In this document: positions 1-10,005 of the stretch, one piece after another
Numbering within the stretch: position 1 is the stretch's first letter
Layout of the letters: each line of letters starts with the position of its first letter
Assembly: GCF_024360925.2 (NCBI RefSeq)
Contig: NZ_CP113517.1
Span: 3,824,001-3,888,000, forward strand
From: Methylomonas rapida
GTDB taxonomy: Bacteria; Pseudomonadota; Gammaproteobacteria; Methylococcales; Methylomonadaceae
Length of the DNA: 64,000 nt
Direction: 5' to 3'
The notes under the pieces: generated by a model
What the model was told of the DNA's origin: nothing
Database searches by the model: none
What the model saw: only the letters and a program-made list of their open reading frames with translations
Position numbers and translations under genes: made by a program

Positions 1-885
1 CCTAGCAACAATTTCTTGCCCCAAACTGACCTTAAAGTTTCTTGGATTAGCACCTTCGCCACATTCACGCCGCCACTTCTCGATTTCGGTCATCGGCTTG
101 AAGCTCAGCAGCTCGAAATAACGCCACATCAATTCATCGGAAATCGACATGATCTTGCCGAACATATCATCCGGCGCATCGGCGATCCCTATATAGTTGT
201 TCAATGACTTGGACATTTTCTGCACACCATCCAGACCTTCCAGGATTGGCATCGTCAACACCACTTGCGGCTTTTGTCCATGCATTTCCTGCAGATGCCG
301 CCCCATCAACAGATTGAATTTCTGATCAGTCCCACCCAACTCGACATCGGCCTTCATCACCACCGAATCGTAGCCTTGAATCAATGGATACAAAAACTCA
401 TGGATCGCAATCGGCTGGCCATTTTTGTAACGCTTATGAAAGTCATCCCTTTCCAACATGCGCGCCACAGTATGTTTGGCTGCCAACTGAATCACTTCAG
501 CACTGGACATCACCCCCATCCACTCCGAGTTGAACTTGATCTCGGTTTTTTCTGGATCGAGAATCTTGAACACCTGCTCTTGATAGGTCTTGGCATTTTC
601 CACCACATCCTCTCGACTCAACGGCTTGCGAGTAACATTTTTACCCGTAGGATCACCAATCATCGCGGTAAAGTCGCCAATCAGAAATTGGACTCTATGT
701 CCCGCATCCTGAAACTGCTTGAGCTTATTGATCAACACGGTATGCCCCAAATGCAAATCCGGTGCCGTCGGATCAAAACCCGCCTTGATGGTCAGAGGCC
801 TATTTTCTTCCAGTTTTTTAATCAACTCCGCTTCGAGTAAAACTTCATCTGCGCCGTATCGCAACTGCGCCAAGGTTTCTTGCAC
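1..885 (-). CDS. tyrS: Tyrosyl-tRNA synthetase (3' end beyond window)
   Basis: Charges tRNA-Tyr with tyrosine in the cytoplasm (class I aminoacyl-tRNA synthetase). The 295 codons in the window encode the Rossmann catalytic core. The HIGH-type motif reads HLGH at about residues 45-48 and the KMSKS loop is intact at about residue 222. The C-terminal tRNA-binding region lies beyond base 1. The start is taken as GTG at 885, nine bases after AGGAG; a TTG at 888 with six-base spacing is the alternative. It is divergent from the murein endopeptidase gene, an order also known from pseudomonads. The family assignment is secure; only the start codon is uncertain. Confidence 0.95.
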   Translation of the reverse strand, partial: MQETLAQLRYGADEVLLEAELIKKLEENRPLTIKAGFDPTAPDLHLGHTVLINKLKQFQDAGHRVQFLIGDFTAMIGDPTGKNVTRKPLSREDVVENAKTYQEQVFKILDPEKTEIKFNSEWMGVMSSAEVIQLAAKHTVARMLERDDFHKRYKNGQPIAIHEFLYPLIQGYDSVVMKADVELGGTDQKFNLLMGRHLQEMHGQKPQVVLTMPILEGLDGVQKMSKSLNNYIGIADAPDDMFGKIMSISDELMWRYFELLSFKPMTEIEKWRRECGEGANPRNFKVSLGQEIVAR

Positions 886-1022
886 CAATTTCTTCTCCTG
901 AAAACCGATAAATTTCCCGCATTATAAATTATCGCTTCGCGAATCAAGGACAAAAAATCCCCATTAAGTTGGCCATAACCCGGAAAATTGCCTACAATGA
1001 ACCGCTCGACAACCATTGAAGT

Positions 1023-2330
1023 GTGATTGCTGTGAAAAACAGAATACTCAAGACGGTACTCCTAAGTACCTGTACCGTCGTTGCCGCTAGCGCAAGTTAT
1101 GGATTAATTCCGCATAAAAACTTTTTCGAAGACACCCGAAACCAAGAACAAGAGCGACTAATCTCTTCCAAAGTCAATCAGTACACCAACTACGTCGCCC
1201 CGGCCGACCCAATCGAAGAAGCCGCTTTTTCCGAAGACCTGGAACATACCGTCAAATCCGGCGAAAATTTATCCACCATATTCTCGGCATTGAATCTAAG
1301 CCCCGAGGATTTACACAAAATCATCCATTCCAATGATACCGGCAAACAATTCGCCGATGTTCTCCCCGGTCAAGACGTAGTGGCAACGGTTGACGCCGAA
1401 GGCAAACTGGAACAACTGACCTATGCCAAAAACCCTTTTGAAACCCTGGTCGCCACTCGCCATGACGATGGTTTCGACGTCAAATTGTTCAGCAAAAAAA
1501 TTGATTATCAAATCAGCAGCGCCAAAGCCACCATCCATTCGTCCTTGTTCGAAGATGGCGTAAAAGCCGGCCTGTCAGAGAAAATCATCTTGAAATTGGC
1601 CGATATTTTCGCCTGGGACATCGATTTTGCGTTAAATTTACAAGATGGCGACGAATTCACCGTGGTCTATGAAAAGCTATTCGTGGACGGTAAGGAATTC
1701 GATACCGGCGAGGTATTGTCGGTAGAATTCGTCAACCAAGGTAAAACCTACGCCGCCGTCCGTTTCGAAGACAACCAGGGGCATACGGGTTATTACACAC
1801 CGGAAGGCAACAGCTTGCGGAAGGCGTTTTTGCAAACACCGATGGATTTTGCCAAGATCAGCTCGCATTTCAATCTGCATCGCAAACACCCGATTCTGAA
1901 CACGATCCGCGCACATAAAGGCGTTGATTATTCTGCCTCCATCGGCACGCCGGTCAAGACCACCGGCGACGGAAAAATCGTATTTCAAGGGGTCAAAAAT
2001 GGCTATGGCAATGTCGTAGAAATTCAACATTGGCAAAAATATTCCACGCTCTATGCCCATTTATCCCGTTTCAAATCCGGCCACAAAGTTGGCAGCGCTG
2101 TCAAACAGGGCGATGTGATTGGCTATGTCGGCAAAACCGGCTTGGCAACCGGGCCACATTTGCATTATGAATTTCGCATAGCAGGTCAACACGTCAACCC
2201 GTTGACGGCGAAATTACCGCGCTCTTTGCCGATGGATAAATCACTGTTAGCCAAATTCAAGGCCCAAACCCAGCCATTGATGGCACAATTACACAAAGCC
2301 AAAGGCGGCGAGTTGCTTGCAAAAAACTAA
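1023..2330 (+). CDS. mepM: M23 murein DD-endopeptidase, MepM/OapA-like
   Basis: Predicted envelope zinc endopeptidase that cuts peptide crosslinks in peptidoglycan. The 435-residue protein begins with an uncleaved or cleaved hydrophobic segment (about residues 8-26). An OapA/LysM-like domain follows at about 78-125, then a central Csd3-type domain, then a LytM/M23 domain. The zinc-site motif HKGVD is at about 297 and GPHLHYEF at about 377, so the catalytic ligands are present. The start is GTG. Its stop overlaps the start of anmK by 14 bases, which implies translational coupling between wall hydrolysis and recycling of anhydro-muramic acid. The symbol is by family resemblance. Confidence 0.88.
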   Translation: MIAVKNRILKTVLLSTCTVVAASASYGLIPHKNFFEDTRNQEQERLISSKVNQYTNYVAPADPIEEAAFSEDLEHTVKSGENLSTIFSALNLSPEDLHKIIHSNDTGKQFADVLPGQDVVATVDAEGKLEQLTYAKNPFETLVATRHDDGFDVKLFSKKIDYQISSAKATIHSSLFEDGVKAGLSEKIILKLADIFAWDIDFALNLQDGDEFTVVYEKLFVDGKEFDTGEVLSVEFVNQGKTYAAVRFEDNQGHTGYYTPEGNSLRKAFLQTPMDFAKISSHFNLHRKHPILNTIRAHKGVDYSASIGTPVKTTGDGKIVFQGVKNGYGNVVEIQHWQKYSTLYAHLSRFKSGHKVGSAVKQGDVIGYVGKTGLATGPHLHYEFRIAGQHVNPLTAKLPRSLPMDKSLLAKFKAQTQPLMAQLHKAKGGELLAKN

Positions 2331-3441
2331 GCCCTCATCGGAACTTTATATTGGCTTAATGTCCGGGACCAGCCTCGATGGCATCGACGCTGGTCTCGTC
2401 GATTTAAGCAACGACCAAACCAAGGTCCTTGCCTTTCATTATCAACCTTTTCCGGCCGAACTCAGGCAACAGATTCATCAACTCAGCCAGCCAGACCAGC
2501 CCGTTTTACTTGAAGAATACGGCGCTATCGATGCCGAACTAGGCCAATTATTTGCCGAAGCTACCTTGGCCTTGCTCGAAAAAGCAAAAGTTTCGGCGAC
2601 ATCTATTTGCGCCATCGGCAGCCACGGACAGACGGTTTATCATGCCCCGAATGGCCCTCACGGCTTTTCCTTACAAATCAGCGACCCGAACCGCATCGCC
2701 CAAATCACCGGCATTACCACTGTCGCCGACTTCCGCCGCCGCGACATTGCCGCTGGAGGACAAGGCGCCCCGTTAGTGCCCGCCTTTCATCATGCCATGT
2801 TCAGCCGGCCCGACCAAGCCATAACGGTACTCAATATCGGCGGCATCGCAAACATCACGGTACTCAAGCAAGACGTCATCCTCGGTTTCGATACAGGCCC
2901 TGGCAATACCTTGATGGATTACTGGTGCCTACAAAACCTGGGGCAGAATTATGACGCTAATGGTAACTGGGCGAGCAAAGGCAAAGCTAATGACGAGTTG
3001 CTATCGCACTTGCTCGACGACACATACTTCCGCGCAATTCCGCCCAAAAGCACCGGTAAAGAGTATTTTTCTCCCACCTGGCTGGAACAAAAGCTCTCGC
3101 CTTTCCGGGCCGGCCCGGCCGAAGACATCCAGGCCACATTGTGCCAATTCACCGCCAATAGCATCGCTGATGCCATTTTGAAGTATGCCGCCGACAGTCA
3201 TGAAATCTTAGTCTGTGGTGGTGGCGTACATAATCTGCAACTATTGTCCATGCTGCGAGAACGACTGCCGGCCCCGATGACATCCACAGCCGAATACGGC
3301 ATCGATCCCGACCATGTCGAAGCCATTGCCTTTGCCTGGTTAGCCAAACAGACCCTACACAATAGACCGGGCAACTTGTGCAGTGTAACCGGCGCCCGTA
3401 CGCCAGTGGTGCTCGGTGGAATTTATCCAGGCCGCAACTGA
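2317..3441 (+). CDS. anmK: Anhydro-N-acetylmuramic acid kinase
   Basis: Phosphorylates and opens 1,6-anhydro-MurNAc to MurNAc-6-phosphate in cytoplasmic peptidoglycan recycling. The 374 residues match the usual family length. The N-terminal ATPase-fold phosphate loop reads MSGTSLDG (about residues 15-22), followed by the family segments around GSHGQT, GFDTGPGN and CGGGVHN. The start is a TTG inside the end of the preceding endopeptidase gene. The next ATG in frame (2359) would delete the phosphate loop start, so TTG is preferred. The order tyrS/endopeptidase/anmK supports the assignment. Confidence 0.95.
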   Translation: MQKTKPSSELYIGLMSGTSLDGIDAGLVDLSNDQTKVLAFHYQPFPAELRQQIHQLSQPDQPVLLEEYGAIDAELGQLFAEATLALLEKAKVSATSICAIGSHGQTVYHAPNGPHGFSLQISDPNRIAQITGITTVADFRRRDIAAGGQGAPLVPAFHHAMFSRPDQAITVLNIGGIANITVLKQDVILGFDTGPGNTLMDYWCLQNLGQNYDANGNWASKGKANDELLSHLLDDTYFRAIPPKSTGKEYFSPTWLEQKLSPFRAGPAEDIQATLCQFTANSIADAILKYAADSHEILVCGGGVHNLQLLSMLRERLPAPMTSTAEYGIDPDHVEAIAFAWLAKQTLHNRPGNLCSVTGARTPVVLGGIYPGRN

Positions 3442-3532
3442 TTAAGGTACACTTTTCCAAGATTCAGTGACTTTAACGGAATTTATTCCCCACCCATTGC
3501 GAAATTTAGCGTCCATACAGGGATTATGATCC

Positions 3533-5938
3533 ATGAAAAAAGCGCCGTTACCTCCATCGGAACTTTATAAGTCGTGTAACCTCGAGCAATTGCATTTCAC
3601 TTCTACGGATGAACTGGAAGACATTGACATCATCGTCGGCCAGGAACGCGCGCTGGATGCTCTGAAGTTTGGCATCCGCATCAAAAAAGAAGGCTATAAC
3701 ATTTTCGCGATGGCGCCCGATGGCACCGGCAAGCTGACCACAGTCAAACAACTGGCCGAACACGAAGCCGCCCGCCAACCCGTGCCACTCGACTGGTGCT
3801 ATGTCCATAATTTCAGTCATCCGGCAAAACCGACGGCTATTCACCTGGAACCAGGGCAAGGCAAGGTATTTCAGGAGGACATGGCCGAACTGATAGACGA
3901 ATTGAGCGTCGCGATACCGGCTGCTTTCGACGGCGATGAATACCGTTCCAGGGCTGGCGAACTGGAAAGCGAATCCCGCCAGCGCGAATTGAATGAAATC
4001 AGCCAAATTCGAGAAGAAGCCGAACAAGCGCATATCATTTTTACCGAAACCGCCACCGGCTATGCCTTTTTGCCCGCCGACGAGAATAATGAGCCTCTGA
4101 CGCCGGAACAATTCAACAAACTGGACAAGGAACAGCAGCATCGCTATCAGGAAACCGTCCTCAAATTGCAAGAACGGGTACAAGCCGCGATCAAAAAATT
4201 CCCGGTCTGGCGAAAGGAAACCAAGCGCAAACTGCAAGCCTTGAATCGAGAAGTGGCCGAACTGGCGGTCAACCATTCCATCGATGAATTAAAGGATAAA
4301 TACGCCAAATCGCAAGCGGTATTGAATTATCTGACCGCCGTGCAAAAAGACATCATCGACCATGTGCGCGACTTCATTCCGCACAGCGAAAAAGTCATTT
4401 CCTTCATGGAATTGCCACAAGAGCCCAACCCGTTCAAACGCTATCAGGTCAACCTGATGGTCGATTTGAGCCATAAACGTTCGGCGCCGGTGATCTGCGA
4501 GGATTTGCCGAACTATGGCAATCTGCTCGGCCGCATCGATCACCAAGCCCACATGGGGTCACTGGTTACCGACTTTACGATGATCAAACCCGGTGCATTG
4601 CACAAAGCCAACGGCGGCTATTTGATCATCGATGCCCGCAAGGTCTTGATGCAACCCTACGCCTGGGAAACCTTGAAGCGCAGCCTGAAATCCGGCGAAA
4701 TCCGCATAGAATCCTTAGAGCGCGCGCTGAGCCTGATCAGCACCTCATCCCTGGAGCCGGAACCGATTCCGCTGGACATCAAAGTCATCCTACTAGGCGA
4801 CCCCATCATCTATTATCTGCTGAGTTTCTACGATCCGGAGTTCCAGGATTTCTTCAAGGTAGCCGCCGATTTTGCCGGCAGCGTCAATCGTGGCGATAAC
4901 ATCATCGATTACACGCGCATGCTGGCCACCATCGCCCGCCGGGAAAAGCTGCGCCCGTTGAGCCAACAAGCCGTGGCCCGTGTCATCGAGCACAGCGCCA
5001 GAATGGCCGGCGACGCCGAAAAATTACTGACGCATCTGCGCAGCATAAAGGATTTGCTGACCGAGGCGGACTTCTGGGCCGCCGAAAACGGCCATACCCA
5101 AATCACCCACAGCGACGTGCAGCAAGCCATCGATCAAAAAATCAAACGCCTGGATAAAATCCGCGAACGCATCTACGAAAACATCCAGCGCGGCACCATC
5201 ATGATTGACACCAGTGACAAAGTGGTCGGTCAAATCAATGGTTTGTCGGTATTGCAATTGGGCGAATTCGCCTTCGGCCAACCGTCCAGAATCACCGCCA
5301 CCACCCGTATGGGCAGCGGCAAGGTAGTGGACATCGAACGAGAAACCGAGCTGGGCGGCGCCATTCATTCCAAGGGCGTGTTGATTCTGTCCAGCTTCAT
5401 CGCCTCCCGTTACGCCCGCACCACACCGTTTTCGTTATCCGCCAGCCTAGTGTTCGAACAATCCTACGGCCACGTCGAAGGCGACAGCGCTTCGCTGGCG
5501 GAATTGTGCGCAATCCTGTCGTCTTTGGCGCAAGTGCCTTTGCGCCAGGATTTGGCAATGACGGGTTCGGTCAACCAGCTCGGCCAGGTCCAACCCATCG
5601 GCGGCGTCAACGAAAAAATCGAGGGTTTCTTCGACGTCTGCTCGGCTCGCGGCCTGACCGGCAACCAAGGCGTCATCATTCCCGCCGCCAACATACCGTT
5701 CCTGATGTTGCGCTGGGACGTCGTGCACGCCGCCCAAAGCGGCAAGTTTCACATTTATGCGGTGAATACCGTCGATGAAGCCCTGGAGCTCTTGAGCGAC
5801 ATGGAAGCCGGCAACGCCGACGACCAAGGCCAGTACCCGGCGGATTCCTTAAACGCCAAGATCGATGCGCAGTTGCAGCAGTTTACGACGTTGCGGAAGG
5901 CGTTTAGCACTAAGGAAGGGAATGGGGCGGAGAAATAA
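3533..5938 (+). CDS. Lon-related ATP-dependent protease (AAA_32/LonB type)
   Basis: An 801-residue member of the Lon-related proteases (YcbZ-like), thought to degrade proteins in the cytoplasm using ATP. A loop resembling Walker A (GTGKLTT) lies at about residues 65-71. A long helical insertion follows at about 130-260, then the second half of the AAA module with RADFAG-like segments. The C-terminal S16 protease domain carries the dyad: Ser652 in the segment GDSASLAE and Lys695 in GGVNEKIEG. It stands alone, 92 bases after anmK. No heat-shock promoter was recognised. Substrates are unknown. Confidence 0.9.
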   Translation: MKKAPLPPSELYKSCNLEQLHFTSTDELEDIDIIVGQERALDALKFGIRIKKEGYNIFAMAPDGTGKLTTVKQLAEHEAARQPVPLDWCYVHNFSHPAKPTAIHLEPGQGKVFQEDMAELIDELSVAIPAAFDGDEYRSRAGELESESRQRELNEISQIREEAEQAHIIFTETATGYAFLPADENNEPLTPEQFNKLDKEQQHRYQETVLKLQERVQAAIKKFPVWRKETKRKLQALNREVAELAVNHSIDELKDKYAKSQAVLNYLTAVQKDIIDHVRDFIPHSEKVISFMELPQEPNPFKRYQVNLMVDLSHKRSAPVICEDLPNYGNLLGRIDHQAHMGSLVTDFTMIKPGALHKANGGYLIIDARKVLMQPYAWETLKRSLKSGEIRIESLERALSLISTSSLEPEPIPLDIKVILLGDPIIYYLLSFYDPEFQDFFKVAADFAGSVNRGDNIIDYTRMLATIARREKLRPLSQQAVARVIEHSARMAGDAEKLLTHLRSIKDLLTEADFWAAENGHTQITHSDVQQAIDQKIKRLDKIRERIYENIQRGTIMIDTSDKVVGQINGLSVLQLGEFAFGQPSRITATTRMGSGKVVDIERETELGGAIHSKGVLILSSFIASRYARTTPFSLSASLVFEQSYGHVEGDSASLAELCAILSSLAQVPLRQDLAMTGSVNQLGQVQPIGGVNEKIEGFFDVCSARGLTGNQGVIIPAANIPFLMLRWDVVHAAQSGKFHIYAVNTVDEALELLSDMEAGNADDQGQYPADSLNAKIDAQLQQFTTLRKAFSTKEGNGAEK

Positions 5939-6083
5939 TCCAGCTTGGATACGCCGGGCAATGGCGATGCGCATCGATTACACTATGAAGCATCCTTTCG
6001 GATACAAAAATGGTAAGCAATGCGTACCCTACATGACTGCTTGGTCAAGATGGTAATCGCTGGTAAACTCATCGAAAACCGAG

Positions 6084-6437
6084 ATGCGCATGGCAACGAT
6101 TACGTTCGACACCCACGAATTTATCAAAGAGCTGAAAAAAGCCGGTTTCAGTGAAGAGCAGGCGGAAGTCATTACCAAATTGCAAAAAACCGCCGTGGCT
6201 ACGACACTCGAACAGGCAAGGCACGATTTCGAGTTGGACGACTTGGCGACCAAGCGTGACTTAAAGGCGCTGGAAACCGAATTAAAACGCGATATCAAGG
6301 AACTAGAGCTCAAGCAGGATGCAAAACTGGCAGAAACCAAGTCGGAACTGATACGTTGGGTCGTTAGCGTTGGCCTACTACAGACGGCGCTAATAGCCGC
6401 CCTATTGCTCAAAATCATATCAGCGCTTCCAGGCTAA
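6084..6437 (+). CDS. DUF1640-type coiled-coil protein with C-terminal TM
   Basis: Small 117-residue protein with the layout of DUF1640 (CCDC90-like) proteins. It has an N-terminal segment THEFIKELKKAGFSEEQAE, then a charged Lys/Glu-rich coiled coil (about residues 45-90), then one C-terminal membrane helix (about 93-112). An in-frame ATG six bases downstream (6090) is an equally plausible start; neither has a strong ribosome site. Function is unknown; family members are often linked to mobile or repeated loci. It is convergent with argC. Confidence 0.75.
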   Translation: MRMATITFDTHEFIKELKKAGFSEEQAEVITKLQKTAVATTLEQARHDFELDDLATKRDLKALETELKRDIKELELKQDAKLAETKSELIRWVVSVGLLQTALIAALLLKIISALPG

Positions 6438-6482
6438 TCCGGTCGCTACGATGCTACCCTTTTCGCACCTTTCTTGGACGCA

Positions 6483-7511
6483 TCAAGGGTACAGCGCCAC
6501 CGTTTCCAGGCCCTGATTCTCACGCAAGCCAAACATCAAATTCATGTTCTGAACGGCCTGCCCCGACGCGCCTTTCACCAGATTGTCGATCACCGACAAA
6601 ATCACCACCGTGTCGCCGCCTTGCGGTTGATGCACGGCGATTTGGCAGCGGTTGCTGCCGCGCACGTTGCGGGTGTCGGCATGGCTGCCGGCCGGCAATA
6701 CGTCGACGAAATACTCGTTTTGATAACGCTGTTCGAACAAGCCTTGTAAATCCACTTCGCCGGTCAACCGCGCATACAAAGTCGCATGGATGCCGCGTAT
6801 CATCGGCGTCAGATGCGGCACGAAGGTCAGGCCGATATTTTGTCCGGTTGCCAATTGCAAGCCTTGCTTAATCTCGGGCAAATGCCGATGTCCCGGCACG
6901 CCGTAAGCCTTGAAGCTTTCGCCGGCTTCGCTCATCAGCGACGGGATTTCCGCCTTGCGCCCCGCTCCGCTGACACCGGACTTGGCGTCGGCGATCAAAT
7001 GGCCGGCGTCGATGACGCCGGCTTCCAGCAACGGCAAAAAACCCAGTTGCACGGCGGTCGGATAACACCCGGGACAAGCGATCAAGCGGGCTTGCTTGAT
7101 CGCCTCGCGGTTGATTTCCGGCAGACCATAAACGGCTTCGGCGACCAAATCCGGGCTGGCGTGGCTCATGCCGTACCATTTTTCCCATTCTTCAATGTCC
7201 TTGATGCGAAAATCCGCCGACAGGTCGATGATTTTGATCCCGCGCGCCAGCAAGTCGGTGGCCATGTTCATCGCCGTGCCGTTCGGCGTGGCGAAAAACA
7301 CCACGTCGCAATCGGCCAGATTGTCGAATTCCGGCGGCGAAAACACCGCATCACACAAACCGCGCAGGCTGGGGTAGGTCTTATCGACTCTTTGTCCAGC
7401 ATCGGCGCGCGACGTCACCGCCGCGACCTCGACTTCCGGATGCAATGCCAATATCCGCAATAACTCGACGCCGGTGTAACCGGTACCGCCCACTATGCCT
7501 GCTCGTATCAT
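6483..7511 (-). CDS. argC: N-acetyl-gamma-glutamyl-phosphate reductase
   Basis: Third step of arginine synthesis: NADPH-dependent reduction of N-acetylglutamyl phosphate to the semialdehyde. The 342-residue protein has an N-terminal nucleotide motif GGTGYTGVE (about 8-16) and the catalytic cysteine in CPGCYPT (about residue 149). The ending around [11 protein letters not shown] is typical. The ATG start at 7511 is clear. No other arg gene is adjacent, so it is probably transcribed alone, divergently from the quinone oxidoreductase. Confidence 0.97.
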   Translation of the reverse strand: MIRAGIVGGTGYTGVELLRILALHPEVEVAAVTSRADAGQRVDKTYPSLRGLCDAVFSPPEFDNLADCDVVFFATPNGTAMNMATDLLARGIKIIDLSADFRIKDIEEWEKWYGMSHASPDLVAEAVYGLPEINREAIKQARLIACPGCYPTAVQLGFLPLLEAGVIDAGHLIADAKSGVSGAGRKAEIPSLMSEAGESFKAYGVPGHRHLPEIKQGLQLATGQNIGLTFVPHLTPMIRGIHATLYARLTGEVDLQGLFEQRYQNEYFVDVLPAGSHADTRNVRGSNRCQIAVHQPQGGDTVVILSVIDNLVKGASGQAVQNMNLMFGLRENQGLETVALYP

Positions 7512-7613
7512 GTTGTGTTCGTCTCGCTGAATAAACTAGGCCCGAACCGCCGTCGACTCGGGCGTAAAGCCGCATATAATAAGGCTTATCGTGTTTACTA
7601 AAAACCCCAAACC

Positions 7614-8579
7614 ATGCGCGCGATCAAAATCGTCGAAAACACCTTGCAATTAAGCGAATTGCCTAAGCCTGCGCCCGCCCAACACCAGGTGTTGATACAA
7701 GTGGCCGCGGCCGGCGTGAATCGGCCGGATTTGCTGCAACGTCAGGGTGCCTATCCACCGCCGCCGGACGCTTCACCGATTCTGGGTCTGGAGGTCGCCG
7801 GCACGATTGTCGAAATGGGCGACGAGGTCAAAAACTTTCGGGCTGGTGATGCGGTGTGCGCACTGGTCACGGGCGGCGGCTACGCCGAATATTGCCTGGC
7901 CTCCGCAAGCTGCTGTTTGCCGATACCGGACGGCTTTTCTTTAACAGAAGCCGCCGCACTACCGGAAACTTTTTTCACGGTCTGGAGCAATGTGTTCGAG
8001 CGCGGCCGCTTGGCGCCAGGCGAAACCCTATTGGTACACGGCGGCGGCAGCGGTATCGGCACCACAGCGATACAACTGGCTCAGGCTTTCGGCAACAAGG
8101 TTTACGTGACTGCGGGCAGCGCCGACAAATGCCAACGCTGCCTGGCGCTAGGCGCGGATGCCGCGATCGATTACCGGCAACAGGACTTCGTCGAAAGTAT
8201 TCATCACCTGACAGAGGGCAAAGGCGTCGACGTGATTTTGGACATGATCGGCGGCGATTACTTCCCGCGTAATCTCAAATGCCTGGCCACCGATGGCCGA
8301 CTGCTGCAAATCGCGATACAAAACGGCATGAAAAACGAAATCAACCTGTGGGCCATCATGGCCAAACGCCTGACTGTCACCGGCTCCACGCTCAGAACCC
8401 GCGACGACGCCTTCAAAGCCAATATCGCCAGACAATTGCGCGACAAGGTCTGGCCCTTATTGGAAGCCGGCAAAATCAGGCCGGTCATCGATTCTATCTT
8501 CCCGCTGGCCGATGCGGAGCACGCCCATGCCCGCATGGCAAGCAACCAACACTTCGGCAAAATCATCCTGGAGATTTAA
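7614..8579 (+). CDS. NAD(P)H quinone oxidoreductase, PIG3-like zinc-free MDR
   Basis: A 321-residue medium-chain dehydrogenase/reductase of the quinone oxidoreductase (TP53I3/PIG3-like) group, which reduces quinones with NADPH. Visible signatures are the GroES-like N-terminus with GVNRPDLLQRQG, the family segment EVAGTIVEMG and the Rossmann motif HGGGSGIGTTAIQLA at about 140-155. The cysteines of the MDR structural zinc site are absent, as expected for this group. The stop is directly followed, with no gap, by the start of the sulfurtransferase gene, so the two form an operon. The physiological substrate cannot be read from sequence. Confidence 0.9.
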   Translation: MRAIKIVENTLQLSELPKPAPAQHQVLIQVAAAGVNRPDLLQRQGAYPPPPDASPILGLEVAGTIVEMGDEVKNFRAGDAVCALVTGGGYAEYCLASASCCLPIPDGFSLTEAAALPETFFTVWSNVFERGRLAPGETLLVHGGGSGIGTTAIQLAQAFGNKVYVTAGSADKCQRCLALGADAAIDYRQQDFVESIHHLTEGKGVDVILDMIGGDYFPRNLKCLATDGRLLQIAIQNGMKNEINLWAIMAKRLTVTGSTLRTRDDAFKANIARQLRDKVWPLLEAGKIRPVIDSIFPLADAEHAHARMASNQHFGKIILEI

Positions 8580-9428
8580 ATGAGCTATACCACACTGATA
8601 TCCGCCAACGAACTGGCCAAGCATTTGGATCAGCCCGACTGGGTAATTTTCGACTGCCGCTTCTCGCTGGCGGACGCCGGCCTCGGCACCAAAGCCTACC
8701 GCCAAGGCCATCTTCCCGGCGCCCGCTATGCCGACTTGAATAAAGACCTGTCGTCACAGGCCTTGAGTCATACCGGCCGCCACCCATTGCCAGATTTTGC
8801 CGTGTTGGCGAAAAAATTGGGCGACTGGGGCGTTTCCAACCGTAGCCAGGTCGTGGTTTACGACGACGCCGGCGGGGCCTTTGCCGGCCGCCTGTGGTGG
8901 CTCCTGCGCACGATGGGCCATCAAGATGTCGCTGTGCTGGACGTCGGCATCCAGCAATGGCAAAAGCAAAACTTACCGATGACCACGCATTTACCGAAGG
9001 TCACTCCAGCCCAATTTCGCTGCTATCTGGACGCCAAACAATGGGTGAGCGCTACGGAAGTCGAAAACGGCCTGGCAAGCCGCACGATTACCTTGATAGA
9101 TGCCCGCACGCCGGAACGCTATGCCGGCCTGCAAGAACCTATCGACCCCGTGGCCGGCCACGTACCCAAAGCCATCAATAGGCCGTTTCAATTGAATCTG
9201 GATAACAACGGCCTGTTTCTGCCGGCCGAAGACCTGAAAAAACAGTTCCAGCGTCTGACCGAATCGCGGAAACCCGAACAGGTCGTTCATATGTGCGGCT
9301 CGGGCGTGACGGCCTGCCATAACCTGCTGGCGATGGAAATTGCCGGCTTGAGCGGCTCCAGACTTTACGCCGGTTCGTGGAGCAAATGGATAACGAATAA
9401 AAATCGCGCCGTAGCGAAATCCGTATAA
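8580..9428 (+). CDS. sseA: Thiosulfate/3-mercaptopyruvate sulfurtransferase
   Basis: Tandem rhodanese-domain sulfurtransferase of 282 residues. The inactive N-terminal rhodanese domain covers about residues 1-140 and the catalytic domain about 155-275. The active loop is CGSGVTAC with Cys239. That loop type (CGSGVT) is typical of 3-mercaptopyruvate sulfurtransferases rather than thiosulfate rhodaneses. The start ATG abuts the stop of the oxidoreductase gene, whose terminal GGAG serves as ribosome site. A hairpin spans its stop codon. Confidence 0.92.
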   Translation: MSYTTLISANELAKHLDQPDWVIFDCRFSLADAGLGTKAYRQGHLPGARYADLNKDLSSQALSHTGRHPLPDFAVLAKKLGDWGVSNRSQVVVYDDAGGAFAGRLWWLLRTMGHQDVAVLDVGIQQWQKQNLPMTTHLPKVTPAQFRCYLDAKQWVSATEVENGLASRTITLIDARTPERYAGLQEPIDPVAGHVPKAINRPFQLNLDNNGLFLPAEDLKKQFQRLTESRKPEQVVHMCGSGVTACHNLLAMEIAGLSGSRLYAGSWSKWITNKNRAVAKSV

Positions 9429-9436
9429 CGGCGCGA
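9404..9436 (+). terminator. Hairpin across the sseA stop codon
   Basis: Perfect 9-bp stem, TCGCGCCGT paired with ACGGCGCGA, with a loop that contains the stop codon. A second GC-rich imperfect hairpin follows at 9489-9518. Neither carries a clear T run, so intrinsic termination is possible but not proven. Confidence 0.4.
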
Positions 9437-9570
9437 CCTGGATTGACATGAGATGATGAATAGCGTTTTAACCATAAACACAATTGAACGCGCGCTCCCA
9501 ATGCGACTAGGGCGCGCGACGCAGTAAGTGTTTTAATTCAAAACGCCCGCAAGGGAACGTCGGTAAAAAA

Positions 9571-9927
9571 TCAGCGTTCCTCCGCGGCCATCTGTCTATG
9601 GTATTCCGCCATTTGCCGGCTTTCCTTGGCCGCCATTTCCAAATCCCTGATCATTGCGCTTGCCTGAGATTTTAAATCTTGAATTCTTTTGCCATATTTC
9701 CAGGGCCTTGCCAAATATTCCTGCAACATTTGCTGCTCTTCTTTGGCATCGGCATCCAGCGTATTCGCAATGTCTTCATAATGCTCGGCAAGACGCAGAT
9801 GTGCTTCTCGGCTATCCGCCGTCTGCACCTCTTTGGCCCAGCTTTGCGGCTTGGGGCCTGTCTCGGTTGCGCAAGCGGACAATAGACTCAACGCACCAAT
9901 CAAAACGGTTAGTTTTTTTAGCTTCAT
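9571..9927 (-). CDS. Small helical lipoprotein, unknown function
   Basis: 118 residues. A lipoprotein signal ends in LLSAC, giving acylated Cys19. The rest is predicted almost entirely helical and rich in Glu, Lys, Ala and Met (LAEHYEDIANTLDADAKEE and similar). The residues after Cys19 (ATE) do not show the Asp+2 inner-membrane retention signal, so outer-membrane sorting is likely. It lies 78 bases downstream of mlaA on the same strand. Not recognised further. Confidence 0.75.
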   Translation of the reverse strand: MKLKKLTVLIGALSLLSACATETGPKPQSWAKEVQTADSREAHLRLAEHYEDIANTLDADAKEEQQMLQEYLARPWKYGKRIQDLKSQASAMIRDLEMAAKESRQMAEYHRQMAAEER

Positions 9928-10005
9928 TGCTCCTTTCCTCTGTCGTTGACCTTAAAAAAACCGCCATCCACGGACAAGCTTCTCCGAAGATGGAACCAGA
10001 TTTTC